A stretch of DNA of 64,000 nucleotides. It comes from Betaproteobacteria bacterium Ga0077532 (GTDB lineage: Bacteria > Pseudomonadota > Gammaproteobacteria > Burkholderiales > Ga0077523). Position 1 is the first letter of the stretch. Every line of letters begins with the position of its first letter. Location: positions 62,001-126,000 of the forward strand of contig LNEE01000016.1 of the NCBI GenBank assembly GCA_001464895.1. Direction: 5' to 3'. The position numbers and the translations under genes were made by a program. The notes beneath the pieces are model-generated. The model was given only the letters and a program-made list of their open reading frames with translations, was not told the DNA's origin and did not search any database. Shown here piece by piece: positions 1 through 9,455 of the stretch.

Positions 1-1304
1 GCGCTGCTGGTGACGAGCGCCCGGACCTTCTCGAGGGTGCCGCGATGCGCGAGGACGAGCAGTGCGACGTGCGCCTGCTCCATCCGCGAGAAGCCGGGCA
101 TGTCGGCGTTGCCGAGGATGTAGGCGGAGTGCTTGTGATAGCCGGTGTGCGCGACCATGAGACCGAGCTCGTGCAGATGCGCCGCCCACGACAGCAACTG
201 TCGGAGCGTCTCGTCGGTCGCCCGCCGGCCGTCGAGCGCCTCGAAGAGATCCTGCGCGAGGACGTCCACGCGCCGCGCCTGCTGGAGATCGACGTGGTAG
301 CGCTTGGCGAACTGGCGCACCGTGGTGTCCCGCATGTCCTTGTGGTGCAGCCGACCCAGCATGTCGTACAGGATGCCCTGCCGCATCGCGCCGTTCGCCA
401 GGATCATCTCCTCGACGTTCAGCTCGGCGAATAGGCCCGCCATGATGGCGAACCCGCCGGGCAGCACCTGCGCGCGATCGGCCTTGAGACCCAGGGTCGA
501 GACGCGATCGACCTCGCCCACCTTGAGCAGCTGTGCCCGGAGCTTCTCGAGACCATCGGCCGTGATGGCGCCATCGCCCCAGCCATGAGCTGCGATCAGA
601 TCGGCGATCGCGCGTGCCGTGCCCGAGGAACCCACGGCCTGATGCCAGTGCCCGCTGGAGAACTCGTTCTCGATGGTCTGGATCTCGATGCGCGCGGCCA
701 GCTCGGCCTGACGCATCGCGCCCTTAGTGATCCGCCCGTCACCGAAGTAGCGCATCGTGTAGCTGACGCAGCCCATGTACAGGCTCTCGAGCTTCTGCGG
801 ACGGTAGCCGGAGCCGATGATGAACTCGGTGGAACCGCCACCTATGTCGACCACCATGCGCTTGTCGGACGTGGGCGGGAGACTGTGGGAGACGCCGAGG
901 TAGATGAGCCGCGCCTCCTCCTTGCCCGCGACGACCTCGATCGGGAACCCGAGCGCGTGCTCGGCGCGGATCAGGAAGTCGCGCGCGTTCTTCGCGACGC
1001 GCAGCGAGTTGGTGCCGACTGCCCGCACTGCCCCTGGCGGGAAGCCGCGCAGACGCTCGCCGAAGCGCTTGAGCGCGAGCAGCGCCCGCTGCTGGGCAGC
1101 ATCGTCGATGCGCTTGTCGACAGTGAGCCCGGCGGCGAGGCGCACGACTTCGCGCAGGGAATCGAGGGGATAGATCTGGTCATCGACGACCCGACCCACC
1201 TGAAGCCGGAAGCTGTTGGACCCGAGGTCCACCGCGGCCACGACGTCGTGGGTCGCAGGGACGTCGCCGTGGGGGCGGGCCCTAGCGACCGCGCCGTCCG
1301 CCAA
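1..1304 (-). CDS. ppx: Exopolyphosphatase (Ppx/GppA family), C-terminus cut by window edge
   Basis: Hydrolyses inorganic polyphosphate from chain ends in the cytoplasm. About 434 codons are visible and the last several dozen of a roughly 500-residue family protein lie off the left edge. Near the N-terminus is the ASKHA phosphate-binding motif AAVDLGSNSFRLQVG, followed by AVGTNSLR, the conserved KEEARLIYLGV block and the second phosphate loop VVDIGGGSTEF. The distal part reads as the helical HD-type domain. There is no ATG in frame. A TTG at 1304 has GGAG six bases upstream, and a GTG at 1241 is a shorter alternative that starts just before the first motif. It shares reading frame and strand with phoU, whose stop lies about 65 bases upstream, so the two are probably cotranscribed as a phosphate-homeostasis pair. 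Function is secure; the start is not. Confidence 0.9.
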   Translation of the reverse strand, partial: MADGAVARARPHGDVPATHDVVAAVDLGSNSFRLQVGRVVDDQIYPLDSLREVVRLAAGLTVDKRIDDAAQQRALLALKRFGERLRGFPPGAVRAVGTNSLRVAKNARDFLIRAEHALGFPIEVVAGKEEARLIYLGVSHSLPPTSDKRMVVDIGGGSTEFIIGSGYRPQKLESLYMGCVSYTMRYFGDGRITKGAMRQAELAARIEIQTIENEFSSGHWHQAVGSSGTARAIADLIAAHGWGDGAITADGLEKLRAQLLKVGEVDRVSTLGLKADRAQVLPGGFAIMAGLFAELNVEEMILANGAMRQGILYDMLGRLHHKDMRDTTVRQFAKRYHVDLQQARRVDVLAQDLFEALDGRRATDETLRQLLSWAAHLHELGLMVAHTGYHKHSAYILGNADMPGFSRMEQAHVALLVLAHRGTLEKVRALVTSS

Positions 1305-1370
1305 GCGGGGCTCCGAGGCGGGGGAGACACTGCGGAGCGCCGTCGGCGTCCGCGGGCTGGCTGCCTGCCA

Positions 1371-2078
1371 TCAGTTGCTGATCTCGCGTTCGATCTCCTC
1401 GACGCTCACATGGCGGACATCCTTGCCCTTGACCATGTAGATGACGTACTCGGAGATGTTCTTGGAGTGGTCGCCGATACGCTCGATGGCCTTGGCGATG
1501 AACAGGATCTCGATGGAGGCGCTGATCGTGCGCGGGTCTTCCATCATGAAGGTGATGAGCTGCCGGACGATCCCGCGGAACTCGTCGTCCACGTGCTGAT
1601 CCTGGCGCACGACCTCGGCAGACGCCGACAGGTCGAGACGGGCGAAGGCGTCGAGGGACTTGCGCAGCATCTCGGTGGCGATCCCGGACATGCGCCGGAT
1701 CTCGGTGAAGCGCGGCTGCATCAGACGGTCCGAGGCTCCGATCAGCTTGGCCATCCGGGCGATCTTGGCGGCCTCGTCACCGATGCGCTCCAGGTCGGTG
1801 ATGGTCTTCACGACGGTCATGATCATCCGCAGGTCGCCGGCGGCCGGCTGGCGGCGCGCGATGATCGTGCTGCAGTCCTCGTCGAGAGAGACCTCCATGC
1901 CGTTGACCCGATGGTCGTTCGCCTCGACCGAAGAGCAGAGGTCGAAGTCGCCCGTCACCAGCGCCTCCACCGCGAGCTTGATCTGCTCCTCCACGAGACC
2001 GCCCATCTGCAGCACGCGGGCACGGAGGGCTTCGAGTTCGGCATCGAACTGCTTGGAGGTGTGTTCGTTGATGCTCAT
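1371..2078 (-). CDS. phoU: Phosphate transport regulator PhoU
   Basis: A 235-residue all-helical PhoU protein, the negative modulator linking the Pst phosphate transporter to the PhoR/PhoB two-component system. The start is placed at MSINEHTSKQFDAELEALR because that is where PhoU homology begins; a longer upstream reading has no family similarity. GGAG sits nine bases before this ATG. Two PhoU repeats are visible, with conserved acidic metal-binding patches such as EANDHRVNGMEV near residue 50 and ERIGDEAAKIARMAK near residue 100, and the second-repeat equivalent ERIGDHSKNISEYV near residue 200. No pst genes are in the window. Its immediate downstream partner is ppx, a common pairing in betaproteobacteria. 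Confidence 0.95.
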   Translation of the reverse strand: MSINEHTSKQFDAELEALRARVLQMGGLVEEQIKLAVEALVTGDFDLCSSVEANDHRVNGMEVSLDEDCSTIIARRQPAAGDLRMIMTVVKTITDLERIGDEAAKIARMAKLIGASDRLMQPRFTEIRRMSGIATEMLRKSLDAFARLDLSASAEVVRQDQHVDDEFRGIVRQLITFMMEDPRTISASIEILFIAKAIERIGDHSKNISEYVIYMVKGKDVRHVSVEEIEREISN

Positions 2079-2151
2079 CGGGGCGGACTCCGCAGGAAGC
2101 TGCGTTCGGCGTTTCGAGGGGGGAATAGCGTAGAGGATGCCTGTGACCGTT

Positions 2152-2844
2152 TCATGGCAGTGACACCGCACCCGGACGACGCCGGGTCTCGACGCCGTGC
2201 GCGCCACCGAGCAGGAGGACGTCCGCCGGGCGCCGCGCGAACAGACCGACCGTGACGACACCGGTGATGCCGTCGATGGTCGACTCCAGAGCGGCGGGAT
2301 CGGGGATGTCGAGCCCATGCACGTCGAGGATGATGTTGCCGTTGTCGGTGGTGAACCCTTCCCGCAACCTCGGCTCGCCACCGAGAAGCCCGAGTTGCCT
2401 CGCCACGTGCGCCCGGGCCATCGGAATCACCTCGACCGGCAGAGGGAAACGTCCAAGGCGGTCCACCAGCTTGGACCCGTCGGCGATGCACACGAAGACC
2501 CGCGAGACCGCCGCGACTATCTTCTCGCGGGTGAGCGCTCCGCCGCCGCCCTTGATCATGGCGAGGCCGGGCGTGACCTCATCGGCGCCATCGACGTACA
2601 CCGGCAGTTCCGTGACGCTGTTGAGATCGACCAGCGGGATGCCGAACGACGCGAGGCGCTTCGCCGAGGCTTCGGAACTCGCGACAGCGCCGGAGATCCT
2701 GCCGGGGTCGGCCCCGAGGGCGTCGATGAAAAGGTTCGCCGTGGAGCCCGTGCCGACACCGATCACGGCGCCAGCGGGGACGTGTTCGACCAAATACGCG
2801 ACCGCGGCTTCCGCGACGGCCTTCTTCAACTGGTTCTGATCCAT
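2152..2844 (-). CDS. rpiA: Ribose-5-phosphate isomerase A
   Basis: Interconverts ribose 5-phosphate and ribulose 5-phosphate in the non-oxidative pentose phosphate pathway. The 230-residue length fits RpiA. The start [18 protein letters not shown] is preferred over an ATG 42 bases upstream because family homology starts here. Motifs seen are [15 protein letters not shown] for the phosphate site, [20 protein letters not shown] carrying the catalytic acidic residues, and [11 protein letters not shown] with the conserved glutamate-lysine pair. It lies upstream of phoU on the same strand with a gap of about 73 bases, so it could be cotranscribed. It is divergent from ilvA, with roughly 150 bases between the two starts. 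Confidence 0.96.
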   Translation of the reverse strand: MDQNQLKKAVAEAAVAYLVEHVPAGAVIGVGTGSTANLFIDALGADPGRISGAVASSEASAKRLASFGIPLVDLNSVTELPVYVDGADEVTPGLAMIKGGGGALTREKIVAAVSRVFVCIADGSKLVDRLGRFPLPVEVIPMARAHVARQLGLLGGEPRLREGFTTDNGNIILDVHGLDIPDPAALESTIDGITGVVTVGLFARRPADVLLLGGAHGVETRRRPGAVSLP

Positions 2845-2993
2845 GAGTGCCCGCGGAAAGCGAGGCCTGTGCCATTCGTGTCGCAAGGATAGCCGCTCCC
2901 AGGTGGCGGCTCAACGAAGACCGGGGCGCAGCATGCTTTGCCCCGACGCGGGGCGCTGCTACCCTCTGCCCTTGTCGGTCCTTCCCGCGTCCC

Positions 2994-4502
2994 ATGCCCA
3001 CGGATTACCTCGCCAGCATCCTCAACGCCCGCGTCTACGACGTGGCCGTCGAGACCCCGCTCGAACCCGCCCCGCTGCTGTCGGCCCGCATCGGCAACAC
3101 CGTGCTGCTGAAGCGCGAGGATCTGCAGCCGGTCTTCTCGTTCAAGATCCGGGGGGCCTACAACAAGATGGCCCGCCTTCCCCGCGCAGCCCTGGAACGC
3201 GGGGTCATCACGGCCTCTGCCGGCAACCACGCGCAGGGGGTCGCCCTCTCGGCCCGGCACCTGGGCTGTACGGCCGTCATCGTGATGCCCGTGACGACAC
3301 CGCGGATCAAGGTCGACGCCGTGGCCGCACGCGGCGCCAAGGTCATCCTGGCGGGCGACTCCTACAGCGATGCCTACGCCACCGCACGCGCGCTTGCGAA
3401 GCAGGACCAGCTCACCTTCGTGCATCCGTACGACGACCCCGACGTGATCGCCGGCCAGGGCACGATCGGCATGGAGATCCTCCAGCGGCACGGTGGTCCG
3501 CTCGACGCCATCTTCGCGGCCGTGGGCGGCGGCGGGCTGATCGCCGGCGTCGGGAGCTACGTGAAGCGTGTCCGACCCGGCGTCCGGGTGATCGGTGTCC
3601 AGCCCGTCGACTCGGACGCGATGACGCAATCGCTGCAGGCGGGGCGGCGCGTCCGGCTCGACAACGTGGGCTTGTTCGCCGATGGCGTGGCCGTGAAGCA
3701 GGTCGGAACGGAGACCTTCCGGATCGCCCGGCAGGTCGTCGACGAGATGGTGCTCGTGGACACGGACGCCATCTGCGCGGCCATCAAGGATGTCTTCGAG
3801 GACACCCGCACGGTGCTGGAGCCTGCGGGGGCACTGGCCATCGCCGGTGCCAAGGCATGGGCGGAACGACACCGCGTGCGCGGGCGCACGCTCGCGACCA
3901 TCGCCTGCGGCGCGAACATGAACTTCAACCGCCTGCGCTTCGTCGCAGAGCAGGCGGAGGTCGGCGAGCGCCGGGAGGCCGTCCTGGCGGTGACGATCCC
4001 CGAGCAGACCGGCAGCTTCAAGCGCTTCTGCACCCTGCTCGGCGCCCGCAACGTGACGGAATTCAACTATCGGATGGCGGATGCCGATGAAGCCCATGTG
4101 TTCGTGGGTGTCCAGGTCGAGGGCCGCACCGAGATCCGCCAGTTGGTGCGATCCCTCAACGAGGCAGGGCTCCGCGCACGCGACTTCAGCGACAACGAGA
4201 TGGCCAAGCTCCACGTGCGCCACATGGTCGGCGGCCGGGCGCCGCAGGCCGAGCACGAAGTTCTCTACCGATTCGAGTTTCCCGAACGCCCCGGCGCGCT
4301 GATGCGCTTCCTGGATGCCATGAGCCACGACTGGAACATCAGCCTTTTCCACTATCGCAACCACGGCGCGGCCTACGGGCGCGTGCTCGCGGGGATCCAG
4401 GTCCCGCCGTCGGCGCGGGCCGCCTTCCGGCGCTTCCTGCGGGTGCTCGACTATCCCCACGTCGACGAGACCGCGAACCCGGCCTACCGGCTCTTCCTCT
4501 GA
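2994..4502 (+). CDS. ilvA: Threonine ammonia-lyase, biosynthetic (IlvA)
   Basis: PLP-dependent deaminase converting threonine to 2-oxobutanoate, the first step of isoleucine synthesis. It has 502 residues, matching the long biosynthetic form. The PLP lysine lies in FSFKIRGAYNKM near residue 58 and the glycine-rich phosphate loop is AVGGGGLIAGV near residue 180. Two C-terminal ACT-like regulatory repeats begin around residues 330 and 425 (LAVTIPEQTGSFKRF and YRFEFPERPGALMRF), which fits allosteric control by isoleucine. The start MPTDYLASILNARVYDVA matches the family N-terminus; the frame is open further upstream but carries no homology there. The TGA overlaps the ATG of the next gene by one base, indicating translational coupling to the lytic transglycosylase. 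Confidence 0.96.
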   Translation: MPTDYLASILNARVYDVAVETPLEPAPLLSARIGNTVLLKREDLQPVFSFKIRGAYNKMARLPRAALERGVITASAGNHAQGVALSARHLGCTAVIVMPVTTPRIKVDAVAARGAKVILAGDSYSDAYATARALAKQDQLTFVHPYDDPDVIAGQGTIGMEILQRHGGPLDAIFAAVGGGGLIAGVGSYVKRVRPGVRVIGVQPVDSDAMTQSLQAGRRVRLDNVGLFADGVAVKQVGTETFRIARQVVDEMVLVDTDAICAAIKDVFEDTRTVLEPAGALAIAGAKAWAERHRVRGRTLATIACGANMNFNRLRFVAEQAEVGERREAVLAVTIPEQTGSFKRFCTLLGARNVTEFNYRMADADEAHVFVGVQVEGRTEIRQLVRSLNEAGLRARDFSDNEMAKLHVRHMVGGRAPQAEHEVLYRFEFPERPGALMRFLDAMSHDWNISLFHYRNHGAAYGRVLAGIQVPPSARAAFRRFLRVLDYPHVDETANPAYRLFL

Positions 4503-6421
4503 TGCGTCACCTCTGGCCCCTGTTCGTCCTGATCTTCGTGAACACCGCCGCGGCGGCACCGGGCGACACCGAGTTCCTCACCGCACGCGAAGCTTTCCAG
4601 CGCGGCGCCCATGACCGCGTCGCGGAACTGGCCCCCGCCCTGCATACCCACCCGCTCATGCCGTACGTGGAGTGGTGGCAGCTGCGCAGCCGACTCGCGG
4701 AACTCCCCAGGGATGACGTCCGGCGTTTCCTCGACCGCAACGCGGGGCAGCTCGTGGCGAACCGCCTGCGCGCCGACTGGCTGAGGGCCCTCGCCCGCCA
4801 GCGGGACTGGGAGGCATTCGAGGCCGCGATGCCGCAGCTGGTGGACCCGGATACCGACATACGCTGCCTGCACTTCCAGAGCCGCCTCCAGCGCAACGAC
4901 CGTGAGGCGCTCCGCGACGGCCGGGCGCTGTGGCTGACTGGTCGCGAATTGCCGGATGCCTGCACGCCCGTGTTCGATGCAGCCTTCGCGGCGGGCGTTC
5001 TCGACGAGGACGACGCCTGGGCGAGGGTGCGCCTCGCGTTCGCATCCGGGAACGCCACGCTCGCCCGCGCGGTCTCGCTGCGGGTCCCCGCAGTACGCCG
5101 CCCGGACGCGAAGCTGGTGGACGCCGCCACCCGGAACCCGCAGAAGTACCTCGACGCGAAGGCGCCGCTGCTGCGTCATCGCGGGGATCGGGAGGTGGTG
5201 CTCTACGCGCTCGGACGGCTGGCCGGGGGCGTCCCGCAGGGTGCGGCGCAGACCTGGCGGCGCATCGAGCCCCGCCTGCCGAAGGAGGATCGCGCGTTCG
5301 GGTGGAGCCTCCTCGCGACGGCTGCCGCCCGCAAGCATCTTCCCGAGGCCCAGACCTGGTTCCGCGAGGCCGGACCCGGCGTGGCCCTGGATGACGGGCA
5401 GAGCGAGTGGCGCGCGCGCGCAGCGCTGCGCGCCAAGGACTGGCCGGAACTCGCCTCGGCCATCGAGGCCATGCGCAGCGAGGTCCGTGACACGCCGGTG
5501 TGGCGCTACTGGCGGGCACGGGGGCTGCGCGAGCAGGGTCGCGAGATGGAGGCGGGCGCCATCTTCGCCGTGCTCGCGAACGACCACGGATTCCACGGCC
5601 TGCTCGCGCGGGAGGATCTCGGCCCGGCGGTGGGCGCCCCGCCCGAGAACTACAAGCCCAAGGAGGACGAGGTCCGCGCCGCTGCGCAGATCCCCGGATT
5701 CCAGCGGGCGCTCTCGTTCTATCGCATGGGGCTGCGCTACGAGGGCAACCTCGAGTGGATGTGGACCGTGCGCAGTCTCGACGACGTGCAGTTGTTGTCC
5801 GCCGCCGAGCTGGCGCGGCGCGAAGGCTGGTACGAGCGCGCCATCGCGACCGCGGATCGCACCAAGAAGCTGACCAACATGGAGCTGCGGTACCCGACGC
5901 CCTATCAGGATCTGCTTCGGGCATCGGCCCGCGAGTTCGACCTCGACGATGCGTGGGTCTACGGACTGATCCGCCAGGAGAGCCGCTTCACCGCCAGTGC
6001 CAAGTCGACCGTGGGGGCCTCGGGCTTGATGCAGGTGATGCCGGCCACCGCCCGATGGATCGCGGGCAAGCTCGGCCTCGCCGAGTGGCGCCATGCGGTC
6101 AGCGACGGCGCGGATGCGAACATCAGCTTCGGCACCTTCTACCTCAGGCACGTCCTGAATCGCCTCGATGGGAGTCCGGTGCTCGCCTCGGCCGCGTACA
6201 ACGCGGGCCCCGGTCGCGCCCAGGGATGGCGGGCAACCTCGCCGATGGAGGGTGCGATCTACATCGACACCATCCCGTTCTCCGAGACGCGCGACTACGT
6301 CCGGAAGGTGATGGCCAACGCAACCCAGTACGCGCGCCTGCTCGGCCGCCCGCAGGACTCCCTCCGGACCCGCATCGGCACGGTCCCCGCCCGCGCAGGC
6401 GCGGGGCCGGTCGAGCAGTGA
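4502..6421 (+). CDS. slt: Soluble lytic murein transglycosylase (Slt family)
   Basis: A 639-residue periplasmic enzyme predicted to cleave the MurNAc-GlcNAc bond of peptidoglycan with anhydro-muropeptide formation. The N-terminus MRHLWPLFVLIFVNTAAAA is a Sec signal peptide. A long helical region of TPR-like U- and L-domain character follows to about residue 450. The C-terminal SLT domain holds the catalytic glutamate in GLIRQESRFTASA, then GASGLMQVMPATA and the AYNAGPGRAQGW motif. Length and architecture match Slt70-type proteins. It starts on the last base of the ilvA stop codon. Confidence 0.93.
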   Translation: MRHLWPLFVLIFVNTAAAAPGDTEFLTAREAFQRGAHDRVAELAPALHTHPLMPYVEWWQLRSRLAELPRDDVRRFLDRNAGQLVANRLRADWLRALARQRDWEAFEAAMPQLVDPDTDIRCLHFQSRLQRNDREALRDGRALWLTGRELPDACTPVFDAAFAAGVLDEDDAWARVRLAFASGNATLARAVSLRVPAVRRPDAKLVDAATRNPQKYLDAKAPLLRHRGDREVVLYALGRLAGGVPQGAAQTWRRIEPRLPKEDRAFGWSLLATAAARKHLPEAQTWFREAGPGVALDDGQSEWRARAALRAKDWPELASAIEAMRSEVRDTPVWRYWRARGLREQGREMEAGAIFAVLANDHGFHGLLAREDLGPAVGAPPENYKPKEDEVRAAAQIPGFQRALSFYRMGLRYEGNLEWMWTVRSLDDVQLLSAAELARREGWYERAIATADRTKKLTNMELRYPTPYQDLLRASAREFDLDDAWVYGLIRQESRFTASAKSTVGASGLMQVMPATARWIAGKLGLAEWRHAVSDGADANISFGTFYLRHVLNRLDGSPVLASAAYNAGPGRAQGWRATSPMEGAIYIDTIPFSETRDYVRKVMANATQYARLLGRPQDSLRTRIGTVPARAGAGPVEQ

Positions 6422-6566
6422 GACTCGCGGCAGGAGTGCCTGCCGGACGGGGATCCACCGCATACTTCGCGGGGTCGAAGGGTCGCCGCCCGGCACCGGA
6501 TGTCTTCTCCAGCCATTCCTTCATCACTTCCGCGGTGCCCGATCGTCACCGCACCGGATTCTCGTC

Positions 6567-7520
6567 ATGAAACTCGACACCGTCTGTCTCATCGGTGGCT
6601 CCGGATTCCTCGGCAGCCACGTCGCCCGCCAGCTCGCCGCCCGCGGCATCGAAGTGCGGATCCCCACCCGCGATCGGGAGCGCGCGAAGGACACCCTCAT
6701 CCTGCTTCCCACCGCGGAGGTGGTGCGAGGTGACGTGCACGACACCGCCTTCCTGCGCCGGATGGTGACGGGCGTGGATGCGGTGGTGAATCTCGTGGGC
6801 GTCCTGCACGACGGCCGCGGGAACGGGTTCCAGCGGAACCACGTCGACCTGCCGAAGAGGATCGTGTCGGTCTGCCGCGATGCCGGTGTCGAACGCCTTG
6901 TGCACGTCAGCGCCGTGGGGGCGTCATCCAGCGCGCCCAGCCGCTATCTGCAATCGAAGGCGCAGGGTGAGGCGGAGATCAAGGCAGGGGCATCGCACGG
7001 CATCGCGACGACCGTCTTCCGCCCTTCGGTGGTCTTCGGCCCGGGGGACAGCTTCCTCTCGTTGTTCGCCGCGATGGTCCGGTGGTTCCCCGTACTGCCG
7101 CTCGCCTGCGCCCACGCGCGGTTCCAGCCGGTGTTCGTCGAGGACGTCGCCCGGGCGATCTCGATGGCCCTTGGCGCCAAGGCCACCCACGGCCAGACCT
7201 ACGAGCTGTGCGGCCCGACCGTCTACACGTTGGGCGACCTCGTCCGCAACGTCGCGCATACGCTGGGCCTGCAGCGGACCGTGGTGCCGCTTCCCGGATC
7301 CCTCGGCATGTTGCAGGCGTTCGTCCTCGAGCACCTGCCCGGCCGGTTGATGACCCGTGACAACGTGCGCTCGATGCAGGTCGACAACGTCTGCGGCTGT
7401 TCCTTCCCCGAGGTCTTCGGCTTCGCGCCGACGCCGCTCGAAGCCGTCGCGCCGCTATACCTCGCCGACCGGACGTCGCGGGCGCGATACGACCGGTTCC
7501 GCTTCTTCGCGCGCCGCTGA
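6567..7520 (+). CDS. NDUFA9-like NAD(P)-binding SDR protein
   Basis: A 317-residue extended SDR of the complex I NDUFA9-subunit family. The N-terminal Rossmann motif is CLIGGSGFLGSHVARQL at residues 8-24, with a dinucleotide-binding pattern typical of atypical SDRs. Further conserved segments are AVVNLVGVLHDG, LVHVSAVGASSSAPSRYLQSK (the YxxxK pair in the active-site position) and FRPSVVFGPGDSFLSLFA. In eukaryotes this family is a complex I accessory subunit. Bacterial members are usually annotated as putative NADH dehydrogenase-associated or quinone-related SDR proteins, and the substrate is unknown. It is followed ten bases later by the cca gene, which suggests an operon. There is no nuo cluster in the window to support a complex I role directly. 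Confidence 0.85.
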   Translation: MKLDTVCLIGGSGFLGSHVARQLAARGIEVRIPTRDRERAKDTLILLPTAEVVRGDVHDTAFLRRMVTGVDAVVNLVGVLHDGRGNGFQRNHVDLPKRIVSVCRDAGVERLVHVSAVGASSSAPSRYLQSKAQGEAEIKAGASHGIATTVFRPSVVFGPGDSFLSLFAAMVRWFPVLPLACAHARFQPVFVEDVARAISMALGAKATHGQTYELCGPTVYTLGDLVRNVAHTLGLQRTVVPLPGSLGMLQAFVLEHLPGRLMTRDNVRSMQVDNVCGCSFPEVFGFAPTPLEAVAPLYLADRTSRARYDRFRFFARR

Positions 7521-7530
7521 GGCCACGCCC

Positions 7531-8652
7531 TTGAAGGTCTACGAGGTCGGCGGCGCCGTGCGCGACGGAATGCTCGGGCGTCCCGTCCAGGACCGCGACT
7601 ATGTCGTCGTGGGTGCGACGCCGGAACAGATGGTCGAGCTGGGTTATCAACCGGTGGGCCGCGACTTCCCCGTGTTCCTGCATCCACGGACCCACGAGGA
7701 GTACGCCCTCGCGCGGACAGAACGCAAGAGCGGCCGGGGATACAAGGGTTTCACGGTGCAGGCGGCGCCGACGGTGTCGCTGGAGGAGGACCTCGCGCGC
7801 CGCGACCTCACCATAAATGCGATGGCGCGCGATGCTTCGGGCACCCTCATCGACCCGTTCGGCGGCGCGTCGGACCTGCGTCTCGGCGTGCTCCGACACG
7901 TGAGCCCGGCCTTCGAAGAGGACCCCGTTCGCATCCTGCGCGTCGCCCGATTCGCAGCCCGCTTCGGGTTCTCGGTCGCGGAGGACACCATGGCGTTGAT
8001 GCGTCGCATGGTGGAGGTGGGCGAGGCGGATCACCTGGTGCCCGAGCGCGTGTGGCAGGAGATCGCGCGCGGGCTCATGGAAGACCGCCCGTCCGCGATG
8101 TTCGAGGTGCTCGCGGAATGCGGCGCCCTGGCCCGGGTCGCACCGGAGTGGGAGCATGCACTCGATCCGCGTCGCGATGCCGGCGCCCGGGCGCTGGCGG
8201 TGATCGACCGTGCGGCGGCGCATTCGGCACCGCTCACGGTGCGCTTCGCGCTGGGCGGGATGCGTGCCGGAGGCGCGGCCGGGTCGCTCTGCACGCGGCT
8301 GCGCACGCCCACCGATTGCCGCGATCTCGCCCTTCTCTGCGTTCGCGCGATGTCGCAGATCCGGATCGCTGACACGATGGATGCCGTGGAACGCGTCGAT
8401 CTGCTCCAGGTGGCGGACGCCTGGCGGCGTCGGGCGCGGCTCGATGAACTGATCTGGGCCACGGCACTGGACGACGACGTGGCACGCGACGACTATCCAC
8501 CGGCGGCGGCACTCTCGATGGCCTTCGACGCGACGCTTGCCGTGGACATGGCCTCTCTGGCGGCCGCCAGCGACGATCCGCGGCCGATCCCTGAACGTAT
8601 CCGGGCAGCACGCATCGCCGCCGTGCAGTCCGCCATGGATGGCGGGGACTGA
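7531..8652 (+). CDS. cca: CCA-adding tRNA nucleotidyltransferase without a clear HD motif
   Basis: Adds or repairs the 3'-CCA of tRNAs. The start is a TTG at 7531, the first codon that gives the canonical N-terminus [20 protein letters not shown]; the frame is open further upstream only as a shadow of the preceding gene. The catalytic DRDYVVVG metal site and the nucleotide-selecting [11 protein letters not shown] motif are intact, and the neck region [18 protein letters not shown] follows. The protein is 373 residues, shorter than the roughly 410-residue E. coli-type enzyme. Where that enzyme carries its HDLGK phosphohydrolase motif, this one reads [14 protein letters not shown] with no His-Asp pair. 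It is therefore probably a polymerase without the repair phosphohydrolase. Confidence 0.92.
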   Translation: MKVYEVGGAVRDGMLGRPVQDRDYVVVGATPEQMVELGYQPVGRDFPVFLHPRTHEEYALARTERKSGRGYKGFTVQAAPTVSLEEDLARRDLTINAMARDASGTLIDPFGGASDLRLGVLRHVSPAFEEDPVRILRVARFAARFGFSVAEDTMALMRRMVEVGEADHLVPERVWQEIARGLMEDRPSAMFEVLAECGALARVAPEWEHALDPRRDAGARALAVIDRAAAHSAPLTVRFALGGMRAGGAAGSLCTRLRTPTDCRDLALLCVRAMSQIRIADTMDAVERVDLLQVADAWRRRARLDELIWATALDDDVARDDYPPAAALSMAFDATLAVDMASLAAASDDPRPIPERIRAARIAAVQSAMDGGD

Positions 8653-8737
8653 AAGGGATCCGATGAACGCAGCGCCTCCTACGTCCGGCCGTCCCAGACA
8701 CCAGCATCTGCACCGACACCTGCACCGGAGAAATGCC

Positions 8738-9361
8738 GTGATCGACCTGTACACGTGGGGAACACCGAATGGCCGCAAGGTCTCCATCATGCTCGAGGAG
8801 TGCAGCCTGCCTTACCAGGCGCACGCGATCGATATCGGCAAGGGCGAGCAGTTCTCGGCCGAGTTCCTCGCGGTGTGTCCGAACGGAAAGATCCCCGCGA
8901 TCCTCGATCCGGATGGTCCCGACGGCAAGCCGATGGCGCTCTTCGAGTCCGGTGCGATCCTCGTGTATCTCGCGGGCAAGTCCGGCCGGTTCCTGCCGGC
9001 CGACGACCGCGGGCGCTTCGAGGCGCTGCAATGGCTCATGTTCCAGATGGCCGGGGTCGGACCGATGTTCGGGCAGGTGCACCACTTCGTGCGCGCGGCA
9101 CCCGAACCGGTCCCCTACGCGATCGAGCGCTACTCCAAGGAGACGAAGCGCCTCTACGGCGTCCTCGACAAGCAGCTGGGCGAGCGGGAATTCCTGGCGG
9201 GCGAGTACTCCATCGCGGACATCGCGACGTACCCCTGGGTCGCACGGCACGAATGGCACAAGGTGGATCTCGCGGACTTCCCGAACGTGAAGCGCTGGTT
9301 CGATGCGATCGGCGCACGTCCAGCGGTGGTCCGCGGCATGAAGGTCCCCTTCCTCAACTGA
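8738..9361 (+). CDS. Glutathione S-transferase (Nu/YfcG-like)
   Basis: A 207-residue cytosolic GST. From the GTG at 8738 the protein begins [20 protein letters not shown], the usual N-terminus of the YfcG/Nu group, and GGAG lies seven bases upstream. An in-frame ATG at 8663 preceded by AGGGA would add 25 histidine-rich residues with no family counterpart, so it is less likely. The thioredoxin-like domain contains [12 protein letters not shown] and the glutathione-binding [13 protein letters not shown]. The helical C-terminal domain contains [16 protein letters not shown]. This subfamily often shows disulfide reductase activity. The physiological substrate cannot be read from the sequence. Confidence 0.9.
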   Translation: MIDLYTWGTPNGRKVSIMLEECSLPYQAHAIDIGKGEQFSAEFLAVCPNGKIPAILDPDGPDGKPMALFESGAILVYLAGKSGRFLPADDRGRFEALQWLMFQMAGVGPMFGQVHHFVRAAPEPVPYAIERYSKETKRLYGVLDKQLGEREFLAGEYSIADIATYPWVARHEWHKVDLADFPNVKRWFDAIGARPAVVRGMKVPFLN

Positions 9362-9455
9362 GGGACGGACAGCCCGCTCAAGTTGCGGGGGGGCGGGTCG
9401 TTCAGCATCGTGCCGCCACCCATCCCGGGTGGAGGCTCCCGACGCCTCTCGATCC

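Noticed and set aside
585-2255. Long plus-strand frame of more than 500 codons opposite ppx and phoU
   Set aside because: It is the antisense shadow of two well-recognised genes in high-GC DNA; its product is Asp-, His- and Gly-rich with no family.
4484-6496. Long minus-strand frame opposite the lytic transglycosylase gene
   Set aside because: The plus strand encodes a clear Slt protein with a signal peptide and catalytic motif; the other reading is a shadow.
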